DNA of 64,000 nt, taken from NCBI RefSeq assembly GCF_025950525.1, contig NZ_JAPDGS010000001.1:248001-312000 (forward strand), in the 5' to 3' direction. This DNA comes from Stagnihabitans lacustris. GTDB taxonomy: Bacteria; Pseudomonadota; Alphaproteobacteria; Rhodobacterales; Rhodobacteraceae. Below are positions 50,541 to 60,548 of the stretch, in pieces. Every line of letters starts with the position of its first letter. Position 1 is the stretch's first letter. Below the pieces are notes generated by a model, which did not search any database, was not told the DNA's origin, and saw only the letters and a program-made list of their open reading frames with translations. Position numbers and translations under genes: made by a program.

Positions 50541-51602
50541 ATGACCCTCTCACGCGAAGATGTGATGACGGTGCTGGCGGCGGTCAAGACCCCTTCGGGC
50601 GGCTCGCTTGTGAGCGATGACGTGATTCGGGCCCTGGTGGTCGAGAGCGGAAATGTCCGCTTCGTGATCGAGGCGGCCAACCCCGATCAGGCGCGCGGCC
50701 TTGCCCCCGCCCAGGCGGCGGCCGAATCTGCCCTGCGCGCGGCGGGGGCGATCAGCGTTTCGGTCGTGATGACGGCCCATGAGGCGAAAGCCCCGCCCAA
50801 GCTGACCATCGGCGGCCATCCGGCGCCGCACCAGGGCGGGCCGCAAAAGGTGTCGGGCATCGACCGGATCATCGCGGTGGGCTCGGGCAAGGGGGGCGTG
50901 GGCAAGTCCACCGTCGCCTCGAACCTTGCCGTTGCCCTTGCGCGCGAGGGGCGGCGGGTCGGGCTGCTGGATGCCGATATATACGGTCCCTCCCAGCCGC
51001 GGATGATGGGCGTGTCCAAACGCCCCGCCTCGCCCGATGGCAAGCTGATCGAGCCGCTGCACGCCCATGGCGTCACGGTCATGTCGATCGGCCTGATGCT
51101 GAAAGAGGACGAGGCGGTGATCTGGCGCGGGCCCATGCTGATGGGGGCGCTGCAACAGCTGTTGACCCAGGTGCTGTGGGGCAAGCTGGATGTGCTGGTC
51201 ATCGACCTGCCGCCGGGGACGGGGGATGTGCAGCTGTCTTTGGCGCAGCGCACCCAACTGACCGGCGCCATCGTGGTGTCGACCCCGCAGGATGTGGCGC
51301 TTTTGGATGCGAAAAAGGCGCTGGATATGTTCCAGAAGCTCAAGGTTCCGGTCCTGGGCCTGATCGAGAACATGTCCACCTATATCTGTCCGAACTGCGG
51401 CCATGAGGCGCATATCTTCGGTCATGGCGGCGTCGCGGTCGAGGCCGCGCGGCTGAACCTGCCCTATCTGGGCGAACTGCCCCTGAACCTGGATGTCCGT
51501 TTGGCCGGCGATGCAGGAGAGCCCATCGCCGCGACCGACAGCCCCTTGGCCGAACCTTATCGCCGCCTGGCCCGCCGCCTGATCGACGGCGGCATGGGCT
51601 GA
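50541..51602 (+). CDS. mrp: Mrp/ApbC-type iron-sulfur carrier ATPase
   Basis: A 353-residue P-loop protein that carries and delivers Fe-S clusters. An N-terminal MIP18-like domain (about 1-85) is followed by the deviant Walker A GKGGVGKS (116-123), the DADIYGPS motif and the cluster-binding CPNC (Cys283, Cys286). Start at ATG 50541 with GGAG upstream; 24 more upstream codons are open but not coding-like. A GC-rich hairpin follows. Confidence 0.93.
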   Translation: MTLSREDVMTVLAAVKTPSGGSLVSDDVIRALVVESGNVRFVIEAANPDQARGLAPAQAAAESALRAAGAISVSVVMTAHEAKAPPKLTIGGHPAPHQGGPQKVSGIDRIIAVGSGKGGVGKSTVASNLAVALAREGRRVGLLDADIYGPSQPRMMGVSKRPASPDGKLIEPLHAHGVTVMSIGLMLKEDEAVIWRGPMLMGALQQLLTQVLWGKLDVLVIDLPPGTGDVQLSLAQRTQLTGAIVVSTPQDVALLDAKKALDMFQKLKVPVLGLIENMSTYICPNCGHEAHIFGHGGVAVEAARLNLPYLGELPLNLDVRLAGDAGEPIAATDSPLAEPYRRLARRLIDGGMG

Positions 51603-51616
51603 CCTGTCCCCAAGTG

Positions 51617-51645
51617 GAACGCGGGGGCGTGAGCCTCCCGCGTTC
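51617..51645 (+). terminator. Hairpin after mrp
   Basis: GAACGCGGG (51617-51625) pairs with CCCGCGTTC (51637-51645), a perfect 9-bp stem with no good U-run after it. Confidence 0.5.
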
Positions 51646-51690
51646 TCCCGGCGGGCGTCGGCCACCCGCTTTATCCAGTCGGACCGCGCC

Positions 51691-51941
51691 GGGAAATCGC
51701 CCCCCGCCCGGGAAATCCCGCTGCGACCCGGGACACGCTGGGTGATTCGCGCCCGCTTTCCGGGAAACCGCCCCCCCAATCCGCTCTCATGCCCGAAAAA
51801 CCGCCTCCCTCCCCGGATCGTGGGAAATCGCGGGCTAACCATATTTAGGCGCGCCATGGGTTTGACCTACCACCTGTGCCATTCCTCGCCCCAGGCGCCC
51901 CCAAGCTTCCCCATCTCTCCCGGCTGGTGGGGTGATTTCCC
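51691..51941. repeat. GGGAAATCGC boxes upstream of the dcw cluster
   Basis: GGGAAATCGC or a one- to two-base variant occurs at 51691-51700, 51710-51719, 51762-51771 and 51822-51831, and the inverted form GATTTCCC at about 51934-51941. Spacings are irregular. All lie before the UpsM-like transcript. They may bind a regulator of cell division genes. Confidence 0.5.
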
Positions 51942-51951
51942 GAAAAAATGC

Positions 51952-51980
51952 TTGAAGTGGGGCGCGATCCCGGCAATAAA
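51952..51980 (+). promoter_or_regulatory. Candidate promoter of the dcw leader
   Basis: TTGAAG (51952-51957), a 17-bp spacer and AATAAA (51975-51980). This would start transcription near 51987. Confidence 0.45.
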
Positions 51981-51986
51981 GATCAC

Positions 51987-52210
51987 ACAGACCGAGCAGC
52001 ACTGAAGCGGATTTCAAATCCGACGATAATAAGAACCCGAGGCAGGTTTCATCAGGCTCCCGGTCTACGACGACAACGAAGAACAAAATCGAATCCGGCG
52101 CGTGGCGCGAGCAGACATCACCCCCAAGATGGCGCTCCGCAGCTGGACGCCCAGCGATGGGACAGCGGCGGATCGAGCAGAGGCAGCAGCTCGGTCCGCC
52201 TTTTTATTTT
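51987..52210 (+). ncRNA. UpsM-like leader sRNA of the dcw cluster
   Basis: About 224 nt from the candidate promoter to a strong terminator just before mraZ. There is no good open reading frame. In Rhodobacter sphaeroides the dcw cluster has an unusually long 5' leader that yields the sRNA UpsM (about 206 nt) by early termination. Position, length and terminator match that arrangement. The 5' end is inferred. Confidence 0.65.
52167..52210 (+). terminator. Terminator of the UpsM-like leader
   Basis: GGCGGATCGAGC pairs with GCTCGGTCCGCC (12 bp with one U-G pair), followed by TTTTTATTTT at 52201-52210. Some read-through must occur for the dcw genes to be transcribed, unless they have a further promoter. 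Confidence 0.88.
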
Positions 52211-52249
52211 CCGGCCCCATTTGGGTCAAAACAGGGAGGCTTGCCTCAC

Positions 52250-52798
52250 GTGGCAGGCGAAACGTTCAGGGGCGAACACTACCTGAAGGTAGATGCCAAG
52301 GGCCGCACCATGCTGCCCTCGCCCTTTCGCGCCGTCTTCCAGTCCCAGGACAAGCCAACCCCCGCCCCGGAAAAATCCGCCACCCCGGAAAAACCCGCCG
52401 ACGGCTACAAGATGCTGATCGTCTATGGCGGGTCGAACCGGCATTACGTCGAGGCCTTTACCCAGGCCGGCGCCGCCGAACTGGACCGCCGCTTTGACCA
52501 ATTGCCCTATGGGTCAGAGGAGGCCGATCTTTTCTCGGCCATCTATCACGAACAATCCGTCACCGTGGACACCGACAAGGACGGCCGCTTTTCGCCGCCC
52601 GCCCAAGTGCGCGAAAAGCTTGGATTTTCCGGCGAGACCGAACTTTGTTTCGTCGGCGCCCGCGACACGATCCGCATCTGGCGCGCCGACACCTACCGCG
52701 AGATCCGCAAGGTCCAGATCGCGGCGATGGAGGCGAAACTTCTGGGCGAGGGCTCTGCGGCCGCCGACCCCCGTTCGCTTTTGAAAAATACCGTGTAA
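52250..52798 (+). CDS. mraZ: Transcriptional regulator MraZ
   Basis: A 182-residue protein with two SpoVT/AbrB-like domains (FRGEHYLKVDAKGRTMLPSPFR, and VTVDTDKDGRFSPPAQVRE), which form a ring that represses the dcw promoter. The linker between them (about 35-60) is longer than in E. coli, as in other alphaproteobacteria. GTG at 52250 preceded by AGGGAGG is the likely start. First gene of the cluster. Confidence 0.92.
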   Translation: MAGETFRGEHYLKVDAKGRTMLPSPFRAVFQSQDKPTPAPEKSATPEKPADGYKMLIVYGGSNRHYVEAFTQAGAAELDRRFDQLPYGSEEADLFSAIYHEQSVTVDTDKDGRFSPPAQVREKLGFSGETELCFVGARDTIRIWRADTYREIRKVQIAAMEAKLLGEGSAAADPRSLLKNTV

Positions 52799-52807
52799 AG
52801 GAGCGCG

Positions 52808-53794
52808 ATGGAACGCTCCCCCCACATCCCCGTCCTGCTTCGTCCGATCCTGACCCATTGCGCCCCGATCAGCGGCCTTTGGGTCGATGGCACTTTTGGG
52901 GCGGGGGGCTATGCGCGCGGCCTGCTTGATGCGGGCGCCCGCGTCATCGGCATCGACCGTGACCCCTTGGCGCATCAGATGGCCGAACCCTGGGCCAAAG
53001 ACTACCCCGGCCTGCGGCTGGCCCTTGGCACCTTCTCGGACCTGGACGACATCGCAGGCGAAAAGGTCGATGGCGTAGTTTTGGACCTTGGCGTGTCCTC
53101 CATGCAGATCGACCAGGCCGAGCGCGGCTTTTCCTTTCAAAAGGACGGCCCCTTGGACATGCGGATGAGCCAGGACGGCCCCTCTGCCGCCGATCTGGTC
53201 AACGAGGCCTCCGAGGATCACATCGCCGACATCCTGTTTCATTTCGGTGAGGAACGCGCCGCCCGCCGCATGGCCCGCGCCATCGTCGAGACCCGCGCCA
53301 AGCAGCCCTTCACCACGACCCTGCAGCTGGCCGAGGTTATCGCCCGTTGCCTGCCGCGCCCCAAGCCCGGTCAAAGCCACCCCGCGACCCGCGCCTTTCA
53401 AGGCCTGCGCATCGCGGTCAATGCGGAATTCGACCAACTGGCCGAGGGTCTTGCCGCGGCCGAACGTGCGTTGAAACCCGGCGGGCTTCTGGCCGTCGTG
53501 ACCTTTCACAGCCTGGAAGACCGCGTCGTCAAACGCTTTTTCCAACAGGCCTCGGGTGCGGAGGGCAATGCCAACCGTTACGCCCCCATGACCATCCAAA
53601 CCGTGCCGCGCTTTACCTTGGTCAGCAAAAAGGCCATCGAGGCCGACGCCGAGGAACTGGCGCAGAACCCCCGCGCGCGCTCTGCCCGTCTGCGCATCGC
53701 GCGCCGCACCGAGGCGCCCGCCAAGGCCCCCCAGGCCGCAGATATCGACCTGCCCCAGACGCCCGAGAAATCCCACCGCAAGAAGTCCCGGTAA
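52808..53794 (+). CDS. rsmH: 16S rRNA m4C1402 methyltransferase RsmH
   Basis: A 328-residue SAM-dependent methyltransferase. N-terminal HIPVLL motif, SAM site with [18 protein letters not shown] and the C-terminal [13 protein letters not shown] are all conserved. It methylates N4 of C1402 in 16S rRNA. Follows mraZ by 9 bp. Confidence 0.96.
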   Translation: MERSPHIPVLLRPILTHCAPISGLWVDGTFGAGGYARGLLDAGARVIGIDRDPLAHQMAEPWAKDYPGLRLALGTFSDLDDIAGEKVDGVVLDLGVSSMQIDQAERGFSFQKDGPLDMRMSQDGPSAADLVNEASEDHIADILFHFGEERAARRMARAIVETRAKQPFTTTLQLAEVIARCLPRPKPGQSHPATRAFQGLRIAVNAEFDQLAEGLAAAERALKPGGLLAVVTFHSLEDRVVKRFFQQASGAEGNANRYAPMTIQTVPRFTLVSKKAIEADAEELAQNPRARSARLRIARRTEAPAKAPQAADIDLPQTPEKSHRKKSR

Positions 53795-53795
53795 C

Positions 53796-54152
53796 ATGCG
53801 CCCGCTGTTGTATATCCTTCCGTTTTTCGCCGTCATGGGCCTGGCCTTCTGGGCCTACCACGAGAATTACGCGACCCAGGGCCAGCTGAAGGATATGGCG
53901 CGGCTGCAAAACGAAATCGGCCGGTTGCGCGACGAAATCGCCATGCAAAAGGCGGAATGGGCCTATCTGAACCGTCCCGCCCGCCTGCGCGACCTTGCGG
54001 CCATCAACTTTGACCGCCTGGGCCTGATGCCCATCGAGCCCGCGCAACTGGGCTTGGCCACGCAGGTCGCCATGCCCCCCGCGGGCCCTTTGGTCGTCAC
54101 CGGCACCACGCTTCCCTTGTCCTCTGATCCTGACGCCGAACAGATCCCATGA
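53796..54152 (+). CDS. ftsL: Cell division protein FtsL
   Basis: A 118-residue bitopic division protein: short cytoplasmic N-terminus, a membrane helix at 3-20 and a coiled coil (QLKDMARLQNEIGRLRDEI) that pairs with FtsB. Position between rsmH and ftsI is diagnostic. Overlaps ftsI by 4 bp. Confidence 0.88.
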   Translation: MRPLLYILPFFAVMGLAFWAYHENYATQGQLKDMARLQNEIGRLRDEIAMQKAEWAYLNRPARLRDLAAINFDRLGLMPIEPAQLGLATQVAMPPAGPLVVTGTTLPLSSDPDAEQIP

Positions 54153-55951
54153 TCCGCACCCCGCTTCGCCCGCTTGCCCGCATCCTGGACGCCCGCGCCA
54201 AGGGCCAGAACCCCGACACGATCGAGCGCGAGAACATCGCCGCCCGCCACGAAGAGATGAAGGACCGCGCCCGCACCCAGGCCGAGCGCCGCTTGCGCGT
54301 GCTGGCCCTGTCGTTCTTTGTGCTGTTTTCGGTCATCGGCCTGCGCATGGGGACCCTGGCCGCGACCGAGCCTTCGGAACTGCGCTCCGCCTCTTCGGGG
54401 GCCGAAATCACCGCGCAGCGCGCCGATATCCTGGACCGCAACGGTCGGATACTGGCCACCAACATGATGACCCATTCGCTGTATGTGCAGACCGCCGACC
54501 TTGTGGACCCGGCGCGCACGGCCACCGAATTGGGCAAGATCTTCCCCGAACTGGACGCCGAGGCGCTGTTGCGCCGGTTCACCGATGGGCGCAGCTTTCT
54601 TTGGGTGCGCAAGGTCCTGTCGCCCGAACAGATGCAAAAGGTCCATGAGATCGGCGATCCGGGCCTGTATTTCGGCCCGCGCGAGATGCGGCTTTACCCC
54701 AATGGCACCCTGGCCGCGCATATCCTTGGCGGCAGTGCCTTCGGCAACGAGGGCGTGGACAGCGCCGAGGTCATCGGCACCGCGGGCATCGAAAAGGCCA
54801 TGGACACCCGCCTGCGCGATCCGGCCCAGTCGAACACGCCGCTGAAGCTGTCGATCGACCTGACGCTTCAGGCCAATGTCGAAGAGGTCCTGTCCACGGG
54901 CATGAAGACCCTGAACGCCAAGGGCGCCGCCGCCATCCTGATGGATGTGAAAACCGGCGAGGTTCTGGCCATGGCCTCCTTGCCCGATTTTGACCCCAAT
55001 GACCGCCCCGCGCCCGCCCTGACCGGCGATCCCTCGGACAGCCCGCTGTTCAACCGCTCGGTGCAGGGGGTCTATGAACTGGGGTCGACCTTCAAGGTCT
55101 TTGCCGTGGCACAGGCCATGGACCTTGGCCTGATCAATGCCGACACGCCCATCGACACGAAACAGCCCTTTGTCTACGACGGCTTTCGGATCAACGAATT
55201 CGACAACCACAATTACGGCGCGACCCTGCCGACCTGGGAGGTCATTGCGGTGTCGTCCAACATCGGGTCCGCCCATATCGGCCTGATGATTGGCGGCGAG
55301 CGTCAGCAGGCCTTCTTGCGCACCCTTGGCCTTTTGGACGCGCCCATGGTCGAACTGGCCGAGGCCCCCAGCGCCCGCGCCCTTGTGCCCAAGAACTGGT
55401 CGGGCATCGTCACCGTGACCGCCTCTTATGGCCACGGGATTTCGACCTCGCTGATGAACCTGGCGGCGGCCTATGCGACCATTGGCAATGGCGGGCTGAA
55501 GGTGACGCCGACGCTGATCCATGACCCGGCCCACAAGGCGGGCGCGCGGGTGATCTCGGAAGCCACCGCCTTGTCCGTGGTGCAGATGATGCGCCGTGTG
55601 GTGACGGATGGCACGGCGACATTCGCCGATGTGCCGGGCTACGGCGTGGCGGGCAAGACCGGCACCGCCGAAAAGCCCAAGCGCAACGGCAAGGGCTATG
55701 ACAGCGACAAGGTCATCAACACCTTTGCCTCGGTCTTTCCGGCCAATGATCCGAAATATGTGCTGGTCGTGACGCTGGATGAACCGGTCGAGACGGCAGG
55801 GTCAAAGCCCCGCCGCACCGCCGGTTACACCGCCGTCCCCGTCGCCGGCGAGATCATCCGCCGCATCGCGCCGCTGGTGGGCTTGCGTCCGGATGGCGAA
55901 AGCCCCATGGCCTCACTTGTTGCCTACAAGGACCCTCTGGCTCAAGAATGA
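54149..55951 (+). CDS. ftsI: Division transpeptidase FtsI (PBP3)
   Basis: A 600-residue class B penicillin-binding protein of the septal wall machine. One membrane helix at about 50-68, then a pedestal domain, then the transpeptidase domain with the active-site STFK at 313-316, SSN at 369-371 and KTGT near 510. Overlaps ftsL and murE by 4 bp each. Confidence 0.96.
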   Translation: MIRTPLRPLARILDARAKGQNPDTIERENIAARHEEMKDRARTQAERRLRVLALSFFVLFSVIGLRMGTLAATEPSELRSASSGAEITAQRADILDRNGRILATNMMTHSLYVQTADLVDPARTATELGKIFPELDAEALLRRFTDGRSFLWVRKVLSPEQMQKVHEIGDPGLYFGPREMRLYPNGTLAAHILGGSAFGNEGVDSAEVIGTAGIEKAMDTRLRDPAQSNTPLKLSIDLTLQANVEEVLSTGMKTLNAKGAAAILMDVKTGEVLAMASLPDFDPNDRPAPALTGDPSDSPLFNRSVQGVYELGSTFKVFAVAQAMDLGLINADTPIDTKQPFVYDGFRINEFDNHNYGATLPTWEVIAVSSNIGSAHIGLMIGGERQQAFLRTLGLLDAPMVELAEAPSARALVPKNWSGIVTVTASYGHGISTSLMNLAAAYATIGNGGLKVTPTLIHDPAHKAGARVISEATALSVVQMMRRVVTDGTATFADVPGYGVAGKTGTAEKPKRNGKGYDSDKVINTFASVFPANDPKYVLVVTLDEPVETAGSKPRRTAGYTAVPVAGEIIRRIAPLVGLRPDGESPMASLVAYKDPLAQE

Positions 55952-57408
55952 TACCCGAACCGCGCCTTCTTTCTTCGCTTGGCCTCTCCACAAGGGGGGG
56001 TCCACGTCTTTTGAAAACCGATCCTGTCATCACCGGGATCACCGCTGACAGCCGGGCCGTGCGCCCCGGGTTCCTGTTCGCAGCCCTGGCGGGCGTCACC
56101 GCCCATGGCGCAAGCTATGCCGGGGCCGCGCTGGAGCGGGGGGCAGTGGCCGTGCTGACCGATGCGGCGGGCGCCCTGCTGGCCCCCGATGCGCCGCTGG
56201 TGTTAGCCCAGGAACCGCGTGAGGCGCTGGCCCGGGCGGCGGCGCTGTTTTACGGCGCCCAACCCGCCACGATGGTCGCCGTCACCGGCACCAACGGCAA
56301 GACCTCGACCGCGACCTTTTGCCGGCAAATCTGGAACCTTCTGGGCCATGAGGCGATCAACATCGGCACCACCGGGGTCGAAGGCTCCTGGTCGGCGCGG
56401 TCGTCCCACACCACGCCCGATCCTGTGACGCTGCATGCCATGCTGGCCGAGGCGGCTGCGGCGGGTGTGACCCATGCGGCGATGGAGGCCTCTTCGCATG
56501 GCCTTGACCAGCGGCGGCTGGACGGCGTGCGGCTGAAGGCCGGGGGCTGGACCAACTTCACGCAAGACCACCTGGATTATCACAAGACGTTTGAGGCCTA
56601 TTTTGCGGCCAAGGCGGGGCTGTTCACCCGCGTTCTGCCGCCCGAGGCCGTGGCGGTGATCAACCTTGCTGACCCGGCGCTGGCGGGGTTCGACCCTCCG
56701 CAAACCCGGCTGACCGTGGGCAAGGGCGCGGCCGACCTGTGCATCCTGGGCCAGCGCTATGACGCCACGGGGCAGGATCTGCGGGTGTCGTGTCAGGGCG
56801 TGATCCATCAGGTTCGCCTGAACCTGATCGGCGGGTTCCAGGCCGAAAATGTGCTGATGGCGGCGGGTCTGGTCATTGCCGCCGGTGAAAAGCCCGGCGC
56901 GGTGTTCGACGTTCTGCCTGGCCTGAGCGGCGTGCGCGGCCGGATGCAGTTGGCCGCAACCCGCAAGAACGGCGCCGCGGTTTTCGTCGATTACGCCCAT
57001 ACGCCCGACGCGATACAGACCGCTTTGCGCGCGCTGCGGCCGCATGTGATGGGCCGCATCGTCGTGGTCTTTGGCGCCGGTGGCGACCGTGACACGACCA
57101 AGCGTCCCCTGATGGGCGAGGCCGCCGCAAAATGGGCCGATGTTGCAATAGTGACAGACGACAACCCCCGAAGCGAAGAACCCGCCCTTATCCGTGCAGC
57201 AATTCTGCAAGCCTGCCCCGAAGCGACAGAGGTCGGCGACCGCGCCGAAGCCATCTTGCGCGGCGTCGATGCGCTGGGGCCGGGGGATGCTTTGCTGATC
57301 GCCGGCAAGGGTCACGAGACGGGTCAGGTGATCAAGGGCGACATCTATCCCTTTGACGACGTCGAACAGGCCTCGATTGCGGTGGCCGCCCTGGATGGTG
57401 TGATATGA
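55948..57408 (+). CDS. murE: UDP-MurNAc-L-Ala-D-Glu ligase MurE (meso-DAP type)
   Basis: A 486-residue Mur ligase adding the third peptide residue. The ATP site GTNGKT is at 114-119, and DNPR at 405-408 is the motif that selects meso-diaminopimelate. Overlaps ftsI and murF. Confidence 0.96.
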   Translation: MIPEPRLLSSLGLSTRGGPRLLKTDPVITGITADSRAVRPGFLFAALAGVTAHGASYAGAALERGAVAVLTDAAGALLAPDAPLVLAQEPREALARAAALFYGAQPATMVAVTGTNGKTSTATFCRQIWNLLGHEAINIGTTGVEGSWSARSSHTTPDPVTLHAMLAEAAAAGVTHAAMEASSHGLDQRRLDGVRLKAGGWTNFTQDHLDYHKTFEAYFAAKAGLFTRVLPPEAVAVINLADPALAGFDPPQTRLTVGKGAADLCILGQRYDATGQDLRVSCQGVIHQVRLNLIGGFQAENVLMAAGLVIAAGEKPGAVFDVLPGLSGVRGRMQLAATRKNGAAVFVDYAHTPDAIQTALRALRPHVMGRIVVVFGAGGDRDTTKRPLMGEAAAKWADVAIVTDDNPRSEEPALIRAAILQACPEATEVGDRAEAILRGVDALGPGDALLIAGKGHETGQVIKGDIYPFDDVEQASIAVAALDGVI

Positions 57409-58841
57409 CGCTTTGGACCCATGGCGATGCCGCCCGCGCGACAGGCGGGCAGGCCACAAAACCCTGGACCGCCAGCGGCGTTTCCATCGACACCCGCACG
57501 ATCCAGCCCGGCGATCTTTTCATCGCGCTCAAGGACATCCGCGACGGTCACGACTTTGTGGCCACCGCCCTGTCCAAGGGCGCGGCCGCCGCCATGGTCA
57601 GCCATATCCCCACCGGCCTGCCGCCCGATGCGCCCTTGCTGGTCGTCCCCGATGTGCTGGCGGCCCTTACCGCGCTTGGCGCGGCGGGGCGCGAACGCTC
57701 CAGCGCGCGGGTCATCGGCGTCACGGGCTCGGTCGGCAAGACCTCGACCAAAGAGATGTTGCGCGCCATCCTGCAGGGCCAGGGCCGCACCCATGCCGCC
57801 GAGGCCTCGTATAACAACCACTGGGGCGTGCCCCTGACGCTGGCCCGCCTGCCGCAGGACGCCGATTTCGCGGTGATCGAAATCGGCATGAACCACCCCG
57901 GCGAAATCGCCCCGCTCTCTTGCCTTGCCCGCCCGCATGTTGCCCTGATCACCACCGTCGCCCCCGCGCATCTGGAGGCCTTCGGCAACCTGGAGGCCAT
58001 CGCCGCCGAAAAAGCCGCGATCTGTCAGGGCCTGATGCCCGGCGGCACCGCGGTTCTGCCCGGCGATCTGCCCGTCACGCCGATCCTGCTGGAGGCCGCC
58101 GACGAGGCCCGCGCCGGGATCATCACCTTTGGCGACGAGAAAAGCGACTACCGCCTTTCGTCGATCCAGCTTTGCGGCCCGGCCACCATCCTCCGCGCCG
58201 AAACCCCATCCGGAGAGCGCCTGTATAAGGTCATGTCGCCCGGCCGTCACTTTGCGATGAACGGTCTGGGCGCGCTGGCGGTGGCCGATGCCCTGGGCCT
58301 GGACCCCGCCATCGCCGCCGCCGACCTGGGCCGCTGGCAGCCGCCCGCCGGGCGCGGTTTGCGCGAACATATCCTTCTGGACGCGCTGGAGCATCAGGGT
58401 TTCGACCTGATCGACGACGCGTTCAACGCCAACCCCGTCTCTTTGGCCGCAGCGCTGGATGTCCTGATCGAGGCGCAGCCCGAAGACGGCCCCGGCCGTT
58501 TCGCCAAGGGCCGCCGCATCGCGATCCTGGGCGACATGCTGGAGCTGGGGTCGACGGAAATCGACCTGCACCGCGCGATTGCCGATCACCCGGGCCTGTC
58601 GGCCGTGGCGCAAATCCACCTGGTCGGCCCCCGGATGCGCGCGCTTTACGACGCCCTGCCACGGGCGCAGCGCGGCGAATGGGTGCAAACCGCGCCGGAG
58701 CTGCTGCCGCGGCTGCGGTCGATGGTCGATGCCGGCGACGTTGTGCTGGTCAAAGGGTCCAAGGGGATCAAGGTTTCGCTTCTGGTTGACGCGTTCCGCA
58801 AAATGGGACAAAGAGCCCAACCGGTTTTCGGAGGGGAATGA
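57405..58841 (+). CDS. murF: UDP-MurNAc-tripeptide D-Ala-D-Ala ligase MurF
   Basis: A 478-residue Mur ligase with the ATP site GVTGSVGKTSTKEM near residue 105, the NNHWGVPLTL segment and the NANP (DDAFNANPVS) motif. It completes the UDP-MurNAc-pentapeptide. Overlaps murE by 4 bp. Confidence 0.96.
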   Translation: MTLWTHGDAARATGGQATKPWTASGVSIDTRTIQPGDLFIALKDIRDGHDFVATALSKGAAAAMVSHIPTGLPPDAPLLVVPDVLAALTALGAAGRERSSARVIGVTGSVGKTSTKEMLRAILQGQGRTHAAEASYNNHWGVPLTLARLPQDADFAVIEIGMNHPGEIAPLSCLARPHVALITTVAPAHLEAFGNLEAIAAEKAAICQGLMPGGTAVLPGDLPVTPILLEAADEARAGIITFGDEKSDYRLSSIQLCGPATILRAETPSGERLYKVMSPGRHFAMNGLGALAVADALGLDPAIAAADLGRWQPPAGRGLREHILLDALEHQGFDLIDDAFNANPVSLAAALDVLIEAQPEDGPGRFAKGRRIAILGDMLELGSTEIDLHRAIADHPGLSAVAQIHLVGPRMRALYDALPRAQRGEWVQTAPELLPRLRSMVDAGDVVLVKGSKGIKVSLLVDAFRKMGQRAQPVFGGE

Positions 58842-59924
58842 ATGTTGTATCTCATGACGGAATTCGCCGATGGCGGCGGGCTCTTCAACCTCTTCAAATA
58901 TATCACCTTTCGGGCCGGTCTTGCCTTCATGACCGCGTTGCTCTTCGGGTTCATCTTTGGCCGGCCGCTGATCGACTTCCTGCGCCGCAAGCAGGGCAAG
59001 GGCCAGCCGATCCGCGATGACGGGCCGCAAAGCCACCTGTCCAAGGCCGGGACGCCGACGATGGGCGGCCTGTTGATCCTGTCGGCGCTGATGTTTTCGA
59101 CGCTGATCTGGGCGCGGTTGGACAATCCCTATGTCTGGATCGTCATGCTTGTGACCCTGGGCTTTGGCCTGATCGGGTTCGCGGACGACTACGCCAAGGT
59201 GACGAAACAGAACACCAAGGGCGTTTCAGGCCGGGTGCGCATGGCTTTGGGGCTGTTGATCGCGGCGCTGGCCACCTTTGCCGCCGCCTATTTCCAACCG
59301 GCAGAGCTGACAAACCAACTGGCCCTGCCGGTGTTCAAGGATGCGCTGGTCAACCTTGGCATCTTTTTTGTGCCATTTGGGATGCTGGTCATCGTCGGCT
59401 CGGCCAATGCGGTGAACCTGACGGACGGGCTGGACGGGTTGGCCATCATGCCGGTGATGATCGCGGGCGCGACCTTGGGCGTGATCGCCTATGTCGTGGG
59501 CAACTTCCAGTTCGCCAACTACCTTGGCGTCCATTTCGTCCCCCGCACCGGCGAGATCCTGATTTTCGCCGCCGCCCTTTTTGGCGCGGGCCTGGGGTTC
59601 CTGTGGTATAACGCCCCCCCCGCGGCGGTCTTCATGGGCGACACGGGGTCGCTCGCCCTGGGCGGCGCTTTGGGTGCCATCGCCGTCTGTATCAAACACG
59701 AGATCGTCCTGGCCATCGTCGGCGGCCTTTTCGTGGTCGAGGCGCTGTCGGTCATCATCCAGGTGCTGTATTACAAGCGCACCAAGAAGCGCATCTTCCT
59801 GATGGCGCCGATCCACCACCATTTCGAAAAGCGCGGCTGGGCCGAGCCGCAGATCGTCATCCGATTTTGGATCATCTCGCTGATCCTGGCGATGGTTGGC
59901 CTTGCCACGCTAAAGGTCCGCTGA
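58842..59924 (+). CDS. mraY: Phospho-MurNAc-pentapeptide transferase MraY
   Basis: A 360-residue integral membrane enzyme that makes lipid I. The catalytic Asp residues are in FADDYAKV and [10 protein letters not shown], and HHHFEKRGW is the conserved loop. About ten membrane helices. Starts directly at the murF stop. murD and the rest of the dcw cluster are not found downstream; the run stops here. Confidence 0.96.
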   Translation: MLYLMTEFADGGGLFNLFKYITFRAGLAFMTALLFGFIFGRPLIDFLRRKQGKGQPIRDDGPQSHLSKAGTPTMGGLLILSALMFSTLIWARLDNPYVWIVMLVTLGFGLIGFADDYAKVTKQNTKGVSGRVRMALGLLIAALATFAAAYFQPAELTNQLALPVFKDALVNLGIFFVPFGMLVIVGSANAVNLTDGLDGLAIMPVMIAGATLGVIAYVVGNFQFANYLGVHFVPRTGEILIFAAALFGAGLGFLWYNAPPAAVFMGDTGSLALGGALGAIAVCIKHEIVLAIVGGLFVVEALSVIIQVLYYKRTKKRIFLMAPIHHHFEKRGWAEPQIVIRFWIISLILAMVGLATLKVR

Positions 59925-60034
59925 AGGCCTTTGGTCGGCGCGGTGCCGCAAGACCCCAAGCCGGTTGGCCGCAGGCCAGAGGCGAGAGAACAATCTTGCG
60001 CCGCAGGCGCTCCATATGAAAACGGCGGGATGAA

Positions 60035-60061
60035 AACGGCGGGGCCCAGGACCCCGCCGTT
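60035..60061 (-). terminator. Terminator of the glyoxalase gene
   Basis: AACGGCGGGG pairs with CCCCGCCGTT, a perfect 10-bp stem, followed by TTTTCATC on the - strand. It may also serve the convergent mraY side. Confidence 0.75.
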
Positions 60062-60065
60062 CCAT

Positions 60066-60494
60066 TTACCAATGCCCGGTGTTGCCCATCGACACCCAAG
60101 GCTCTGCGGGCGCCAGGCTCTCGCCCGCCTGCAGGATCTCGATCGACACATTGTCGGGCGAGCGCACAAAAGCCATATGCCCATCGCGCGGCGGCCGGTT
60201 GATCACCACGCCCGCGGCCTGCAGCTTGGCGCAGGTCGCATAGATGTCGTCGACCTCATAGGCCAGGTGGCCAAAGTGGCGGCTGTCGCTGGGCAGGCCA
60301 GCATCGCCATCCCAGTTCCAGGTCAGTTCCACCGGCGCTTCGGGCTGGCCCGGAGCCGCCATGAAAACCAGAGAAAACCGCCCCTTGTCATTGTCATAGC
60401 GCCGGATTTCTTCCAGCCCCAGCAGCCGGTAAAAGGCCATCGAGGCCTCCAGGTCCAGCACGCGCACCATCGTATGCAGATATTTCAACGCCAT
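60066..60494 (-). CDS. gloA: Lactoylglutathione lyase (glyoxalase I)
   Basis: A 142-residue VOC-fold metalloenzyme that turns the methylglyoxal-glutathione adduct into S-lactoylglutathione. Metal ligands are His7 in the LHTMVRV motif, Glu57 (PVELTWN), the His in HFGHLAYEV and Glu in SIEILQ. Full length. It converges with mraY and is not part of the dcw cluster. Confidence 0.9.
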   Translation of the reverse strand: MALKYLHTMVRVLDLEASMAFYRLLGLEEIRRYDNDKGRFSLVFMAAPGQPEAPVELTWNWDGDAGLPSDSRHFGHLAYEVDDIYATCAKLQAAGVVINRPPRDGHMAFVRSPDNVSIEILQAGESLAPAEPWVSMGNTGHW

Positions 60495-60548
60495 GGCATC
60501 CTCCTGATTGCCCGGGGAACCTAGGGCGCGCAGCAGGCTTTGACCAGA

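Noticed and set aside
51940..52210. RNase P RNA or tmRNA before mraZ
   Set aside because: The conserved core sequences of either RNA are missing; the UpsM-like reading fits better.
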